Positions 34,265 to 42,665 of a stretch of 64,000 nucleotides of DNA are shown piece by piece. The stretch is taken from assembly GCA_003153555.1 (NCBI GenBank), contig PLZS01000130.1:79369-143368 (forward strand). The letters are read 5' to 3'. The position numbers were made by a program, and so were the translations under genes. The DNA comes from Candidatus Melainabacteria bacterium. GTDB lineage: Bacteria; Cyanobacteriota; Vampirovibrionia; Obscuribacterales; Obscuribacteraceae. Each line of letters opens with the position of its first letter. Position 1 is the stretch's first letter. Below the pieces are notes generated by a model. It was not told the origin of the DNA, did no database searches, and worked only from the letters and a program-made list of their open reading frames with translations.

Positions 34265-34494
34265 TTGATCTCCTCACCAAATTTATGTCAGGACTTTGTT
34301 CTAGCGCGTCTACTCGTTGCCGAATTGATTATGAGTTGCAGTTAAATCGAATCCGTAAATCCGTTCAGTACAAACCACACTCAGCCGCCTGCTTAGAGCG
34401 GCATCGCTATGGGCGAGCAATTACAGAACTCCCAGTGCAATAAGATAGCATACGGATGGCAAGTGAATCACTTGACGTAAAGCGAGATTGAGAG

Positions 34495-34824
34495 CTAGCG
34501 AACCGGGGCCGGTTCTGTGTTAGCTGGAGCAGCCTGCTGCACTTCATGATGCTCAATAGGTTCGCCTTCGCTCACTTCAGCTGGTTTCAAGCCGATCCAG
34601 TAAACAATTAAGCCAACTAAGGCCAGACCGACAAAGAGCGCCAGTGTCTTTAGAACGCTATCTTGAACGCTTGTTTCAGGAATGATATCGCCCGCGGCAG
34701 CGTGCGAATCGTCGTGCCCATGCCCATGCGCATCAGCAGAGTGCGAATCACCATTACCGGCCGTTTCCGGAAGATGCGCATCGCCACCTTCTTTATGCTC
34801 AGGAGTATGTCCGGCGTCAGCCAT
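34495..34824 (-). CDS. His-rich small membrane protein downstream of nuoL
   Basis: A 109-residue protein: about 45 N-terminal residues rich in His, Asp and Gly (HSADAHGHGHDDSHAAAG), one membrane helix (LALFVGLALVGLIVYWIGL) and a Pro/Glu-rich tail. The His-rich part could bind metal ions or simply be a soluble tail. It lies 21 bp after nuoL on the same strand with GAGGAATT upstream, so it is almost surely co-transcribed with nuoL. I know no such complex I subunit; it may be a lineage-specific accessory or assembly protein. Confidence 0.76.
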   Translation of the reverse strand: MADAGHTPEHKEGGDAHLPETAGNGDSHSADAHGHGHDDSHAAAGDIIPETSVQDSVLKTLALFVGLALVGLIVYWIGLKPAEVSEGEPIEHHEVQQAAPANTEPAPVR

Positions 34825-34845
34825 CTGTTTAATTCCTCACAACGA

Positions 34846-36870
34846 TTATGGTTTTATAAAATATGCGGCTAGCGTCAATACCGCGACCCATCCAAAGATT
34901 ACCAGGGCATAGGTCTGCCCTCTGCCATTTTGTGAGTACTTCAAGAATTGACCTAAAGCAGCTGTGACCAAGCTCGTGCCATTGACGATATTGTCGACAA
35001 CATACATATCCACCGCTTGCCACAACTTGCCGTAGAAGGCGAGGATGCCGAGCATCACAGCGCCATACATCTCGTCGAAATACCATTTGTTTAATGAGAA
35101 TTGGTAAATCCCGACCATTTTTGTGGCGACAAAGGTATTGATGTGATTTGTGCGCTTCAAGTAAACGAGCACTGCGACAACCCATCCCACGGCAGCGACC
35201 ACAACCGAAGTGAGCATGATGATGCCGTTGATGCCCTCAAAATGAGGATGCAGATAGTAGACGAAGCTGCCGAAAGCACTAGGGAATACACCGCCTTCGC
35301 CGCCGTTGAAGTTCATCGTTGTGAATGAGTTCCAGTTGCCGCCCAGGAAGCCCGAGAACATCGAAGGCAAGGCCAGGGCAATCAGTGGATAAATCATCGA
35401 TGGTCCGCAATTGTGTGGCTTCACTTCTCCGCGATATTCATTGGAGAACGTCATGAAGTACGCCCGGAACATATAGAAAGAGGTCAGACCGGCAGTGAGA
35501 ATCATCATGAAGCCGATGAAAGGATTGAATTTCCAAGCCGCACCAATGATCTCGTCTTTTGAAAAGAAACCGCTGAAGACCGGGAATCCGGAAATCGCGA
35601 TACATCCTATTAGGAAGCACCATCTAGTTCCGGGCATGCTGGTTTTCAAGCCGCCCATGCGTCTCATGTCTTGTTCGCCATGCAAGCCGTGAATAACGGC
35701 ACCACTGCAAAGGAAGAGCATCGCTTTGAAGAAAGCGTGGTTGAACAAGTGGAATAAGCCACCCGTAAAAGCGCCGCAGCCCAGACCGACAAACATATAT
35801 CCAAGCTGTGAAACCGTTGACCATGCCAGAGTGCGCTTGATATCAAATTGGCTCATGGCAATGGTGGCAGCCATGAATGAAGTGAAGCATCCTACTGCGG
35901 CGACAACCAAGAGTGCCGGTTGTGAACCGATGTCCGGAGGTGCGACCCAGACTGGATAGGCTCGCGCAACGAGATAAACGCCAGCTGCCACCATGGTGGC
36001 AGCATGGATTAATGCGGAGATTGGAGTTGGGCCTTCCATGGCATCAGGAAGCCATGTGTGTAATGGAAACTGAGCAGACTTGGCTACCGGACCTGCGAAC
36101 ATGAAACATGCCATGGCAAAAAGTCCGGTCCATCCCCAGTAAGTTATGGCATGTGTGTCATAAGCGGCTTTAATTACGCCTGCCAGGTCGGGACCACCGT
36201 TGGCTCCCAGGAATGAGAGCACAGGCGTAGCGCCCCAAAGATTTTGTTGTCCGGCACTTGTAAAGCCAGTGGTCGCGGCAAACAGCATAAGGATACCGAT
36301 CAGAAATCCGCAGTCGCCGATTCTGTTGATCACGAACGCCTTGAGGCAAGCTTCTGCTGCTGAGTTTTTGTACCACCAGAAGCCAATCAACAAATAACTG
36401 CAAACTCCAACCAACTCCCAGAAGAAAAACATTTGGAACAAGTTTGTGGCGATTACCAAGCCAAGCATGGAACCGGTGAACAGGGAAAGGTAGGAGTAAA
36501 ACCGTGAGTAGCCCGGATCTTCGCGCATGTATCCGTGTGTATAAATTTGTACGAGAAGACTGACTGCCGTGACAACAATGAGCATCATCGCCGCCAGGTT
36601 GTCAATAAGAACTCCGATGTGGAGTGTGAAAGCCGATGAGACGAAATACGGCATGTCAAGGACGACACCACCTGCGACACCTTGAGTCAATGCGTAAAAA
36701 ATCAGTAATGAGTGGATGAATCCGTAAACAACGGCTCCCACCGAAAGAGACATTGACAACGTTTTGGAATGCCGGGCAAATAAGATGATCACCAAGCCAA
36801 CAAGGAATGGCGTCCATACAATCCAGCCGGCGTTAGTAACGAATGACCGCAGAACTTCTTGCGAAAACAA
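34846..36870 (-). CDS. nuoL: NADH-quinone oxidoreductase subunit L
   Basis: A 674-residue antiporter-like membrane subunit of complex I. Hallmarks are FFFWELVGVCSYLLIGFWW, KAFVINRIGDCGFLIG, the discontinuous helix region SAQFPLHTWLPDAMEGPTPISALIHAATMV, and TLAWSTVSQLGYMFVGLG with HAFFKAMLFLCSGAVIHG (Lys and His of the proton channel). The C-terminal lateral helix and last membrane segments are present. The start is a TTG with GGAG at a 7-nt spacing. It is divergent from nuoM, whereas most bacteria place both in one nuo operon. Confidence 0.94.
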   Translation of the reverse strand: MFSQEVLRSFVTNAGWIVWTPFLVGLVIILFARHSKTLSMSLSVGAVVYGFIHSLLIFYALTQGVAGGVVLDMPYFVSSAFTLHIGVLIDNLAAMMLIVVTAVSLLVQIYTHGYMREDPGYSRFYSYLSLFTGSMLGLVIATNLFQMFFFWELVGVCSYLLIGFWWYKNSAAEACLKAFVINRIGDCGFLIGILMLFAATTGFTSAGQQNLWGATPVLSFLGANGGPDLAGVIKAAYDTHAITYWGWTGLFAMACFMFAGPVAKSAQFPLHTWLPDAMEGPTPISALIHAATMVAAGVYLVARAYPVWVAPPDIGSQPALLVVAAVGCFTSFMAATIAMSQFDIKRTLAWSTVSQLGYMFVGLGCGAFTGGLFHLFNHAFFKAMLFLCSGAVIHGLHGEQDMRRMGGLKTSMPGTRWCFLIGCIAISGFPVFSGFFSKDEIIGAAWKFNPFIGFMMILTAGLTSFYMFRAYFMTFSNEYRGEVKPHNCGPSMIYPLIALALPSMFSGFLGGNWNSFTTMNFNGGEGGVFPSAFGSFVYYLHPHFEGINGIIMLTSVVVAAVGWVVAVLVYLKRTNHINTFVATKMVGIYQFSLNKWYFDEMYGAVMLGILAFYGKLWQAVDMYVVDNIVNGTSLVTAALGQFLKYSQNGRGQTYALVIFGWVAVLTLAAYFIKP

Positions 36871-37080
36871 ACTGATTCTCCGAATTCAAAGTGGTAAATC
36901 GACTCACACTGCTTAAACGTACACAATATACATGCGCAAACACGCTAGATAAAGGAACGTTTCGCTGGTGTGAAAAGATTCTTCGATTCAATAATTCTTC
37001 AACTTGGTCCTCAAAGGTGGAGAAGTGCACCAGTGCCGGAATTGGCAATATCGTTCGAGTCAACAATGTGTAGTTTCAAA

Positions 37081-37130
37081 CTTCATCAATTTAATTGATG
37101 TAGAAGACGTTGCATTGACCTCGATATACT
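37081..37130 (+). promoter_or_regulatory. Candidate nuoM promoter with nearby inverted repeat
   Basis: TATACT at 37125-37130 is a plausible -10 element that would place transcription start near 37137. CATCAA-tttaa-TTGATG (about 37084-37100) is a small dyad just upstream. No convincing -35 is visible. The predicted start site favours translation from the ATG at 37162 rather than the one at 37132. Confidence 0.3.
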
Positions 37131-37161
37131 GATGCCGGTTAGCACTGACGTTATCAGGATC

Positions 37162-38733
37162 ATGACAGCACAAGCACCAAACTTACTAACACTTCTGCTC
37201 TTCTTGCCTCTAGCGGGCGCGTTCATCATCATGCTCTCCAGCGAGGCCGCTGCTAAACAGGTAGCAAGAGTCACGACCATCGCGATGGTTCTGTTTTCAG
37301 GGTTGATGGCATATCAATTCAATCCCTTTACGCCGGGCATACAGTTCGAAAACAAAACGACCTGGGTGACCTCGCCGTTTCCTCTTCAGTACTACGTTGG
37401 CGCCGATGGCATGAGCTTGTGCCTCATTGTTCTTACAGCTGTTGTCACGCTGCTGGCAGTATATGCAAGTGATACTGTCGGGCAGAAGCGTCCTAAGCTG
37501 TACTACAGCTTCATCATGTTGCTGACGTTCTCTTTAATGGGAGTGTTTTCCTCGCTCAATTTGCTTCAGTTCTTCATCTTTTACGAATTCGAATTGGTAC
37601 CGATGTACTTCTTGATCGCCATATGGGGCGGTCCGAGGCGCGACTATGCGGCGATGAAATTCCTCTTGTACACCTTCTTTGGTGGTGTACTGATGCTTGC
37701 TGCACTGCTTTATCTGTACTTCCAACTTGCCACTGAAGGACCAAATGTCGCCACCTTTGACATGATCGAACTGACTCAGAGAGCGCCGATGCTCGCACCA
37801 ATGGTTCAGACAATTGCCTTTCTTGGCTTTTTCCTGGCATTCATTATCAAGCTGCCATCGTTTCCTTTCCATACATGGCTGCCAGATGCTCACGTTGAAG
37901 CACCAACTCCGATATCAATGATCTTGGCTGGACTTCTTCTCAAGATGGGCGGATATGGCTTAATCCGAATCTGCATGGGATTCTTTCCTTTGATTTTCAT
38001 CAAGTATGGATGGATGGTCATGGTGCTTGGCGCGTTCAATATTGTTTGGGGCGCCATGGCGTGCCTGGTGCAACAAGACATGAAGAGGATCATCGCCTTC
38101 TCGAGCGTCAGTCACATGGGCTTCATATTGCTCGGTCTTGGCTGCTTATCGGCAGCTGGCATCAATGGTGCCATCTTCCAAATGCTCAGCCACGGGATTG
38201 TTTCAGCCGCACTTTTCTTTTTAGTCGGCACAGTTTACGAGCGAACCCACACAAGGCAATTGCCGGAAATAGGTGGCGGACTGGCGAAACAAATGCCAAA
38301 GTTGTTCTACTTCTGGATGTTCTGCGCACTGGCCAATCTTGGCTTGCCAGGCTTATCGGGATTTGTCGGCGAAGTTGCCGTTTTCTACGGTTCGTACACA
38401 TCTTGGATTGCCCAAGTCAGTCCAGAAGCGGAGACGGTGAGAATTTGGATTTGGATTGCGGCCACCGGCGTGATCTTAACGGCAGGCTACATGCTCTGGC
38501 TTCTCAAGCGACTTTTCTATGGACCAGAGCAACAGAAATGGGTTGGTCATTTGACCGACGCCACTCGGCTTGAACAAGTGCTTGCTTGGTCTATGTGCGC
38601 GATGATTTTGGTGCTTGGACTATGCCCGAACATCTTAATTCGAGAATATGGATCAGTTGCAGATCGACTCGCCGGCAGCATTAATCAGCGCCTCAGTATC
38701 GGCATGCTCGAAAACCGTAATTCGGCTCAGTAA
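37162..38733 (+). CDS. nuoM: NADH-quinone oxidoreductase subunit M
   Basis: About 523 residues with 14 membrane helices. Motifs include FIFYEFELVPMYFLIAIWGG (the conserved Glu of helix 5), YAAMKFLLYTFFGG, KLPSFPFHTWLPDAHVEAPT, ILAGLLLKMGGYGLIR and FSSVSHMGFILLGLG. The ELVPMYFLIAIWGGPRRDYAAMKF segment is close to cyanobacterial NdhD in my memory, supporting a Cyanobacteria-related host. An in-frame ATG at 37132 would add ten residues; AGGATC before 37162 and the promoter position favour the later start. The last 7 bp overlap the convergent VWA gene. Confidence 0.93.
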   Translation: MTAQAPNLLTLLLFLPLAGAFIIMLSSEAAAKQVARVTTIAMVLFSGLMAYQFNPFTPGIQFENKTTWVTSPFPLQYYVGADGMSLCLIVLTAVVTLLAVYASDTVGQKRPKLYYSFIMLLTFSLMGVFSSLNLLQFFIFYEFELVPMYFLIAIWGGPRRDYAAMKFLLYTFFGGVLMLAALLYLYFQLATEGPNVATFDMIELTQRAPMLAPMVQTIAFLGFFLAFIIKLPSFPFHTWLPDAHVEAPTPISMILAGLLLKMGGYGLIRICMGFFPLIFIKYGWMVMVLGAFNIVWGAMACLVQQDMKRIIAFSSVSHMGFILLGLGCLSAAGINGAIFQMLSHGIVSAALFFLVGTVYERTHTRQLPEIGGGLAKQMPKLFYFWMFCALANLGLPGLSGFVGEVAVFYGSYTSWIAQVSPEAETVRIWIWIAATGVILTAGYMLWLLKRLFYGPEQQKWVGHLTDATRLEQVLAWSMCAMILVLGLCPNILIREYGSVADRLAGSINQRLSIGMLENRNSAQ

Positions 38734-39542
38734 CCATCGACCCTAACCTGGGGCTCAATGGTCTTGTCCATTGGCGCAGTCGGTGGCTCAACAGAGCGCG
38801 GCAATACCTTTCCCGAAATAGCCTTGTCAACGCTCTTGCCGATGCCGTCGATCAACTCAGTCGAAGAATTGGCTTCGTAGTATTTGCCCAAGCTGATTGC
38901 AGAAATGCATTTTAGTTGTTCGCGCGCAGCTTTTTCGCGTGCCAAATCTACACCAACGACATCAACCTTCATTTGAATGCCGCGCATTTTAAGTGCCTGC
39001 AGATAGGCGCACGGATCGCCACCACAAGTGTCAGCTCCATCTGTGATCAGGATCACTGTTTTGGGTCCGTGAATGCCACGAAAATCTTCTTCAGCTGCCA
39101 TTCGCAGAGCAAACATGATGGGGGTCATGCCAAATGGTTCAATCTGTCGAATATTTTTGATGATCGCGGCACGATTGTGCTGACCGATCGGAACCAGCAA
39201 TGAAGTTTGGCGGCAATCAATGTCGGCTAAATTCGAATAGCTTTGACCAAACACTCGTAGACCGAGATTTACACTGTTGGGTATGCGAGCAAGCGCATTC
39301 TGCAAAACTTCTTTAGCGGCAGACATCTTCATTTCACCGCTGAGTTTTTCTTTCATGCTGTAAGACGCATCAAGGACAAAAAGGATATTTACGGGTCCTG
39401 CTTCTTGTTCAACCCCGCCTTCTACTCGCCCGCCACCAACACCCGCCTGCAATTCGGATTGGGCCAGCGCGGATTGCATCGTCAGCTTCGCACCAAGAAA
39501 CAAGATGAATGTCAGCGATAGCAAATAAGATGCTAATTTCAT
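38727..39542 (-). CDS. Exported von Willebrand factor A-domain protein
   Basis: A 271-residue protein with a signal peptide (MKLASYLLSLTFILFLGAKL...ALA) and one VWA domain. The metal-ion-dependent adhesion site is intact: DASYS (about 58-62), the Thr loop in PFGMTPI and TDGADTCGG. Cys residues after the last motif (CGGDPC) may form a disulphide. It overlaps the stop of the upstream CAP-domain gene by ATGA, so both are translated from one mRNA. VWA domains bind proteins through Mg; combined with the partner this points to a surface or periplasmic complex. Partner inferred from gene coupling. Confidence 0.88.
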   Translation of the reverse strand: MKLASYLLSLTFILFLGAKLTMQSALAQSELQAGVGGGRVEGGVEQEAGPVNILFVLDASYSMKEKLSGEMKMSAAKEVLQNALARIPNSVNLGLRVFGQSYSNLADIDCRQTSLLVPIGQHNRAAIIKNIRQIEPFGMTPIMFALRMAAEEDFRGIHGPKTVILITDGADTCGGDPCAYLQALKMRGIQMKVDVVGVDLAREKAAREQLKCISAISLGKYYEANSSTELIDGIGKSVDKAISGKVLPRSVEPPTAPMDKTIEPQVRVDGY

Positions 39543-41749
39543 TTGCTCTTCTTATGCTTTTCTTTTTTTTCTTTCGGTGGAGTTTCCTCGCCCGGCGTTT
39601 CGATGCGAGCTGAAACATCCTCATCGACGTGCTTTGCAAGTATGGCACGTCTACTAATAGGAACCGATTTGTTCAGTTTGCTGATTGTGCCCCAGATCGT
39701 GACGTAGTAAATTCCTTCTTTGCCTTCTTTGTTGAGTGGCACTTTGCCGTTAAAGGTCAGACCCTCGACTTTGACACCACCATGAATTGGGATATCGGAA
39801 ACCGGCTTGGGCTCACCAGATCCCATACCGCCAGACATTGCGATTAACGGCGCGGCTAGTGCTATCGGTGGCATAAACATCCCGCCTGCTATAGCCGCGA
39901 TAACGCCTGCAGTGCGTAATGCAGTCATGGCACCACTGTAGTCGTGCATAGATTTACCTGCGTAAGCAACATAATCTAGTGGAGGAAAGTATGGCAAGGC
40001 TTCCTCGGATTCATCAGCTGCACTGGCTAAAGCCTTATTCGCTTCCCAAGCTACCGTTATCCGATCAAACTGATAAGGCTGCATCACCACTCCCTTGATT
40101 TCCAATTTTTCTCCTATAGGAACTTCAAAAGGCAGTTCGGGAATAATACCGTGATTAGTGACAACCTCAGTCACCGCAATGACTCGATCTTTATTGGCGG
40201 TCCAATTCATTGCAAATCCGATATGTGTAGCGTCAGGATTCAAGATGGTATCTCGATCATCCTGCCTGGACATAAGGGTCTTCATTATGCCAGCAACAGC
40301 CGCTCGGGTTGGGGACTTAGAGAAAGTGTCAGGAGTTTTGTTAGAAACCAGACTCTCGGTCATGGCACCAGTGCCACCACCAACGGTGTAGCGACGATCG
40401 GGGTTTTCCCCCTTGGAATTTGCATGCGAGATCACATTACGTTGACACAATTCCTGATTGTGCTCTTTGGCAATCTTATCGGCTAGCGAATCAATGGCGA
40501 GTGGTCCGAAGCCTGATTTCGAACGTTCGGAATTTATTAGCTCCAGGGCAAAGTCTTTCATATCTTCAGGTGTTGTGGTCTGTTGATTTTCAGGACGCTG
40601 GGCAATTCCCTCAAAATAATCGTATTCACCACCTGACTGATCGGTCGTCGCTAGCGGGTTTCCGAGCCAATTATTTTGCGGTACGCGCAAATTATCAATA
40701 TCGGCTGTCGGTTCCTCATCATTGCCAAGTAATGTTTTCTTCAATTGTTGCGTACGATCAAATAGAGAAAGATCAGCAAAACTCTTCTGGTAGATCGCTG
40801 TCTCGAGCTTGCTTAGCCGCTCTTCAATGGGGCTGTCGCCTTGAGTGGCACCAAAAGTTAGCTTCTCCATTCGGCCGACAGATGGATAGCTGTCACCCTG
40901 AACACCCTTGGCTGTGCTGCCAAAGGGACCGCTGCTCAAGGGGGTGGTGCTAGAAGTGGGGACAGAGGTGGTGCTTGAGGTGGTGCTGGTTTTATTGTTA
41001 CCGCCGTTGTTAGCACTGCTGCCAGTACCAGCATCTTTACCAGTGCTGGATTTCGGGTCCGTGGAAGATTGCTCGCTACGAGAGGGAGCTGGCATGGGGG
41101 CAGCCTGAGCCTTCCCGGGAACGCCGAATACAGGGAGCTGTGCAGAAGAGCCGCGCATCGGTGACCTGGCAGAGCCCTGACTAGAAGTTCCTCCAGCGTG
41201 GACTGGCTTCGATACTGGCGCGTCCCAACCGCTGACTGGAGGCGGGGTTGTTTTGATTGTGGGTGTTGCTCCCGTGCTAGACGGAGGTGTGAGCATCCCC
41301 GCGCTCTGTAGATTTGGTGCCGGCAGGATGCCGGCGCTCCCAGCGTCAGAGCCCGCACTTTGTGGATTCGGGATCCCAGCGTCAGAGCCCGCACTTTGTG
41401 GATTCGGGATCCCAGCGTTAGAGCCCGCACTTTGTGGATTCGGTGCCGACAGGGTGCCGGCGTTCCCAGGGTTTCCACCGTGTTGATTCAGGGTCGGAGC
41501 GTCTCCTGCACCTTGTGGAGACGGCAGGGTACCGGCGCTGGCGGGTTTATAGCCTAAGCCCTGTTGATTCAAAGCCGGCGAGATTCCTGAATTCTGCAGA
41601 TTAGGAGCCGGCAGAGGAACTGCGCTCCCAGCCCCAGTAATTTCATCGGACGCCAGAGCACGCGCAATGTTCGTCGTAGAGACACACGACAGCACAGCCA
41701 CAACTGCTATCAATTTGCGCAAGCGAACTTGAGGATCAAAAGTTTTCAT
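39539..41749 (-). CDS. Exported CAP/SCP-domain protein with low-complexity repeats
   Basis: About 736 residues. Signal peptide (LRKLIAVVAVLSCVS), then a repeat-rich linker (GIPNPQSAGSDA, 12-residue units), a Ser/Thr/Gly-rich stretch, R..KLE..FG-like units (about 286-343), a CAP/SCP domain (FALELINSERSKSGFGPLAID, IAKEHNQELCQRNVISHAN) and a C-terminal beta/hydrophobic part. The CAP fold is often found in secreted proteins binding lipids or cell wall. ATG at 41749 is taken; a GTG directly before it is possible. It overlaps the VWA gene (ATGA). A REP-like repeat lies within the coding sequence and is translated. Confidence 0.85.
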   Translation of the reverse strand: MKTFDPQVRLRKLIAVVAVLSCVSTTNIARALASDEITGAGSAVPLPAPNLQNSGISPALNQQGLGYKPASAGTLPSPQGAGDAPTLNQHGGNPGNAGTLSAPNPQSAGSNAGIPNPQSAGSDAGIPNPQSAGSDAGSAGILPAPNLQSAGMLTPPSSTGATPTIKTTPPPVSGWDAPVSKPVHAGGTSSQGSARSPMRGSSAQLPVFGVPGKAQAAPMPAPSRSEQSSTDPKSSTGKDAGTGSSANNGGNNKTSTTSSTTSVPTSSTTPLSSGPFGSTAKGVQGDSYPSVGRMEKLTFGATQGDSPIEERLSKLETAIYQKSFADLSLFDRTQQLKKTLLGNDEEPTADIDNLRVPQNNWLGNPLATTDQSGGEYDYFEGIAQRPENQQTTTPEDMKDFALELINSERSKSGFGPLAIDSLADKIAKEHNQELCQRNVISHANSKGENPDRRYTVGGGTGAMTESLVSNKTPDTFSKSPTRAAVAGIMKTLMSRQDDRDTILNPDATHIGFAMNWTANKDRVIAVTEVVTNHGIIPELPFEVPIGEKLEIKGVVMQPYQFDRITVAWEANKALASAADESEEALPYFPPLDYVAYAGKSMHDYSGAMTALRTAGVIAAIAGGMFMPPIALAAPLIAMSGGMGSGEPKPVSDIPIHGGVKVEGLTFNGKVPLNKEGKEGIYYVTIWGTISKLNKSVPISRRAILAKHVDEDVSARIETPGEETPPKEKKEKHKKSK
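41317..41342 (+). repeat. REP-like repeat copy D, inside the CAP-protein coding sequence
   Basis: GTGCCGGCAGGATGCCGGCGCTCCCA matches intergenic copy C almost base for base. On the coding strand it is read as SAGILPAP. A second, more diverged relative lies at about 41448-41472 (GTGCCGACAGGGTGCCGGCGTTCCCA, read as NAGTLSAP), so a REP element seems to have been absorbed into, and amplified within, the linker. Confidence 0.55.
41345..41447 (-). repeat. 36-bp tandem repeat within the CAP-protein gene
   Basis: Three near-identical 36-bp units (beginning at about 41345, 41381 and 41417 on the plus strand, with GGATTCGGGATCCCAGCG as the shared core) encode GIPNPQSAGSDA-type 12-residue repeats in the linker. 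Copy number is likely variable between strains, as in other low-complexity surface linkers. Confidence 0.7.
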
Positions 41750-41846
41750 CACTACACTTTGGTGATCGATCGCTTTCCATATTTTGAACCGATTTCAGGA
41801 GGATAACAAATATATGGGGAGAATATATGCAGCTGCTTCTCATAAC

Positions 41847-42665
41847 CTACCCGACCATGCTTCCGATTGCGCCTTGTCGTCCCGTCTTGCCGCCACTCTG
41901 CCTGTGCGAGTAGAACAATTCTGGATGACACGCAGTGCAGATGTCCGTTACATCCACTTCAGCGACACCGGACTCGAGAAGTTGCAACGCATTGATTGCT
42001 TTCAAGTCAGGATAAGGCACTCCGTTCGTATACGTGATCAATTCGGCAGCATTACTGACTGTGGAAGCCAATTTTGTCGCTACCTCATGTCCAGTTGGAT
42101 AGCAGCAGCTGCCAATCGCCGGACCAACTGCCGCAACAACATCTGCGGCGTTCGTTCCAAAACGCTCAGCCATCAACTTAACACCGTTTCTGGCAATGCT
42201 GCCGGCTGTTCCTTTCCACCCAGCGTGCACTATGCAAAGAACATTTTTTTCGGTGTCAAAAATAATAACCGGTACACAATCGGCAAAATGCAGCAGCAGC
42301 GGGCGATTCAATTCTTTTGTAGCAACGCCGTCAACTTCCTTATATGTGTTTTTATCATCCGCAACTACGACGATAGACGAATGTACCTGTCCTGGCACCG
42401 CCAGTCGCTCTGGATCGAGACCAAGCGCCTGACACAATTTACGTCTGTTATGAGCGGCATCTGCCCTCGATTCATCCGAGTCAAGGTGCCTGCCCAAGTT
42501 GAACGTATCCACTGGTGCGGGGCTGTTTCCACCCATTCTGGTAGTGAAAGCGTGTACGAGAGACTGATATTTGGCCAGCAGCGGCGATTGATTTAAGGTC
42601 AACCCATCAATATGCTTGGTCAACCATGAGTTTTTATTAAGGGCGCGATCGAGAGTTTTGCTCAA
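41847..42665 (-). CDS. pgeF: Peptidoglycan editing factor / YfiH-family (laccase-domain) protein
   Basis: A 272-residue protein of the YfiH/YlmD family. The conserved metal and catalytic positions are visible: GQVHSS, FADCVPVIIFD, CIVHAGWKGTAGSIARNG, VGPAIGSCCYPTGHE and DICTACHPELFYSHRQSGGKTGRQG. Family members act as purine nucleoside phosphorylases/adenosine deaminases and, in E. coli, remove wrongly incorporated amino acids from peptidoglycan precursors. The start is a TTG overlapping the stop of the FabG-like gene (TTGA), so the pair is coupled. I know of no laccase activity for this fold despite older names. Confidence 0.9.
   Translation of the reverse strand: MSKTLDRALNKNSWLTKHIDGLTLNQSPLLAKYQSLVHAFTTRMGGNSPAPVDTFNLGRHLDSDESRADAAHNRRKLCQALGLDPERLAVPGQVHSSIVVVADDKNTYKEVDGVATKELNRPLLLHFADCVPVIIFDTEKNVLCIVHAGWKGTAGSIARNGVKLMAERFGTNAADVVAAVGPAIGSCCYPTGHEVATKLASTVSNAAELITYTNGVPYPDLKAINALQLLESGVAEVDVTDICTACHPELFYSHRQSGGKTGRQGAIGSMVG

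Noticed and set aside
34390..34440. Possible seventh REP-like copy (CGCTATGGGCGAG...CTCCCAG)
   Set aside because: Only one arm resembles the family; too diverged to call.
38010..38573. 187-residue plus-strand frame
   Set aside because: Out-of-frame shadow within nuoM; His/Arg/Ser-rich.
41345..41480. Possible CRISPR-like array
   Set aside because: Units are head-to-tail without unique spacers and keep the reading frame of the CAP-protein gene.
41784..42596. 270-residue open frame on the plus strand
   Set aside because: Wholly antisense to pgeF, whose motifs are unmistakable; the frame has a Cys/Arg/Ser-rich shadow composition.
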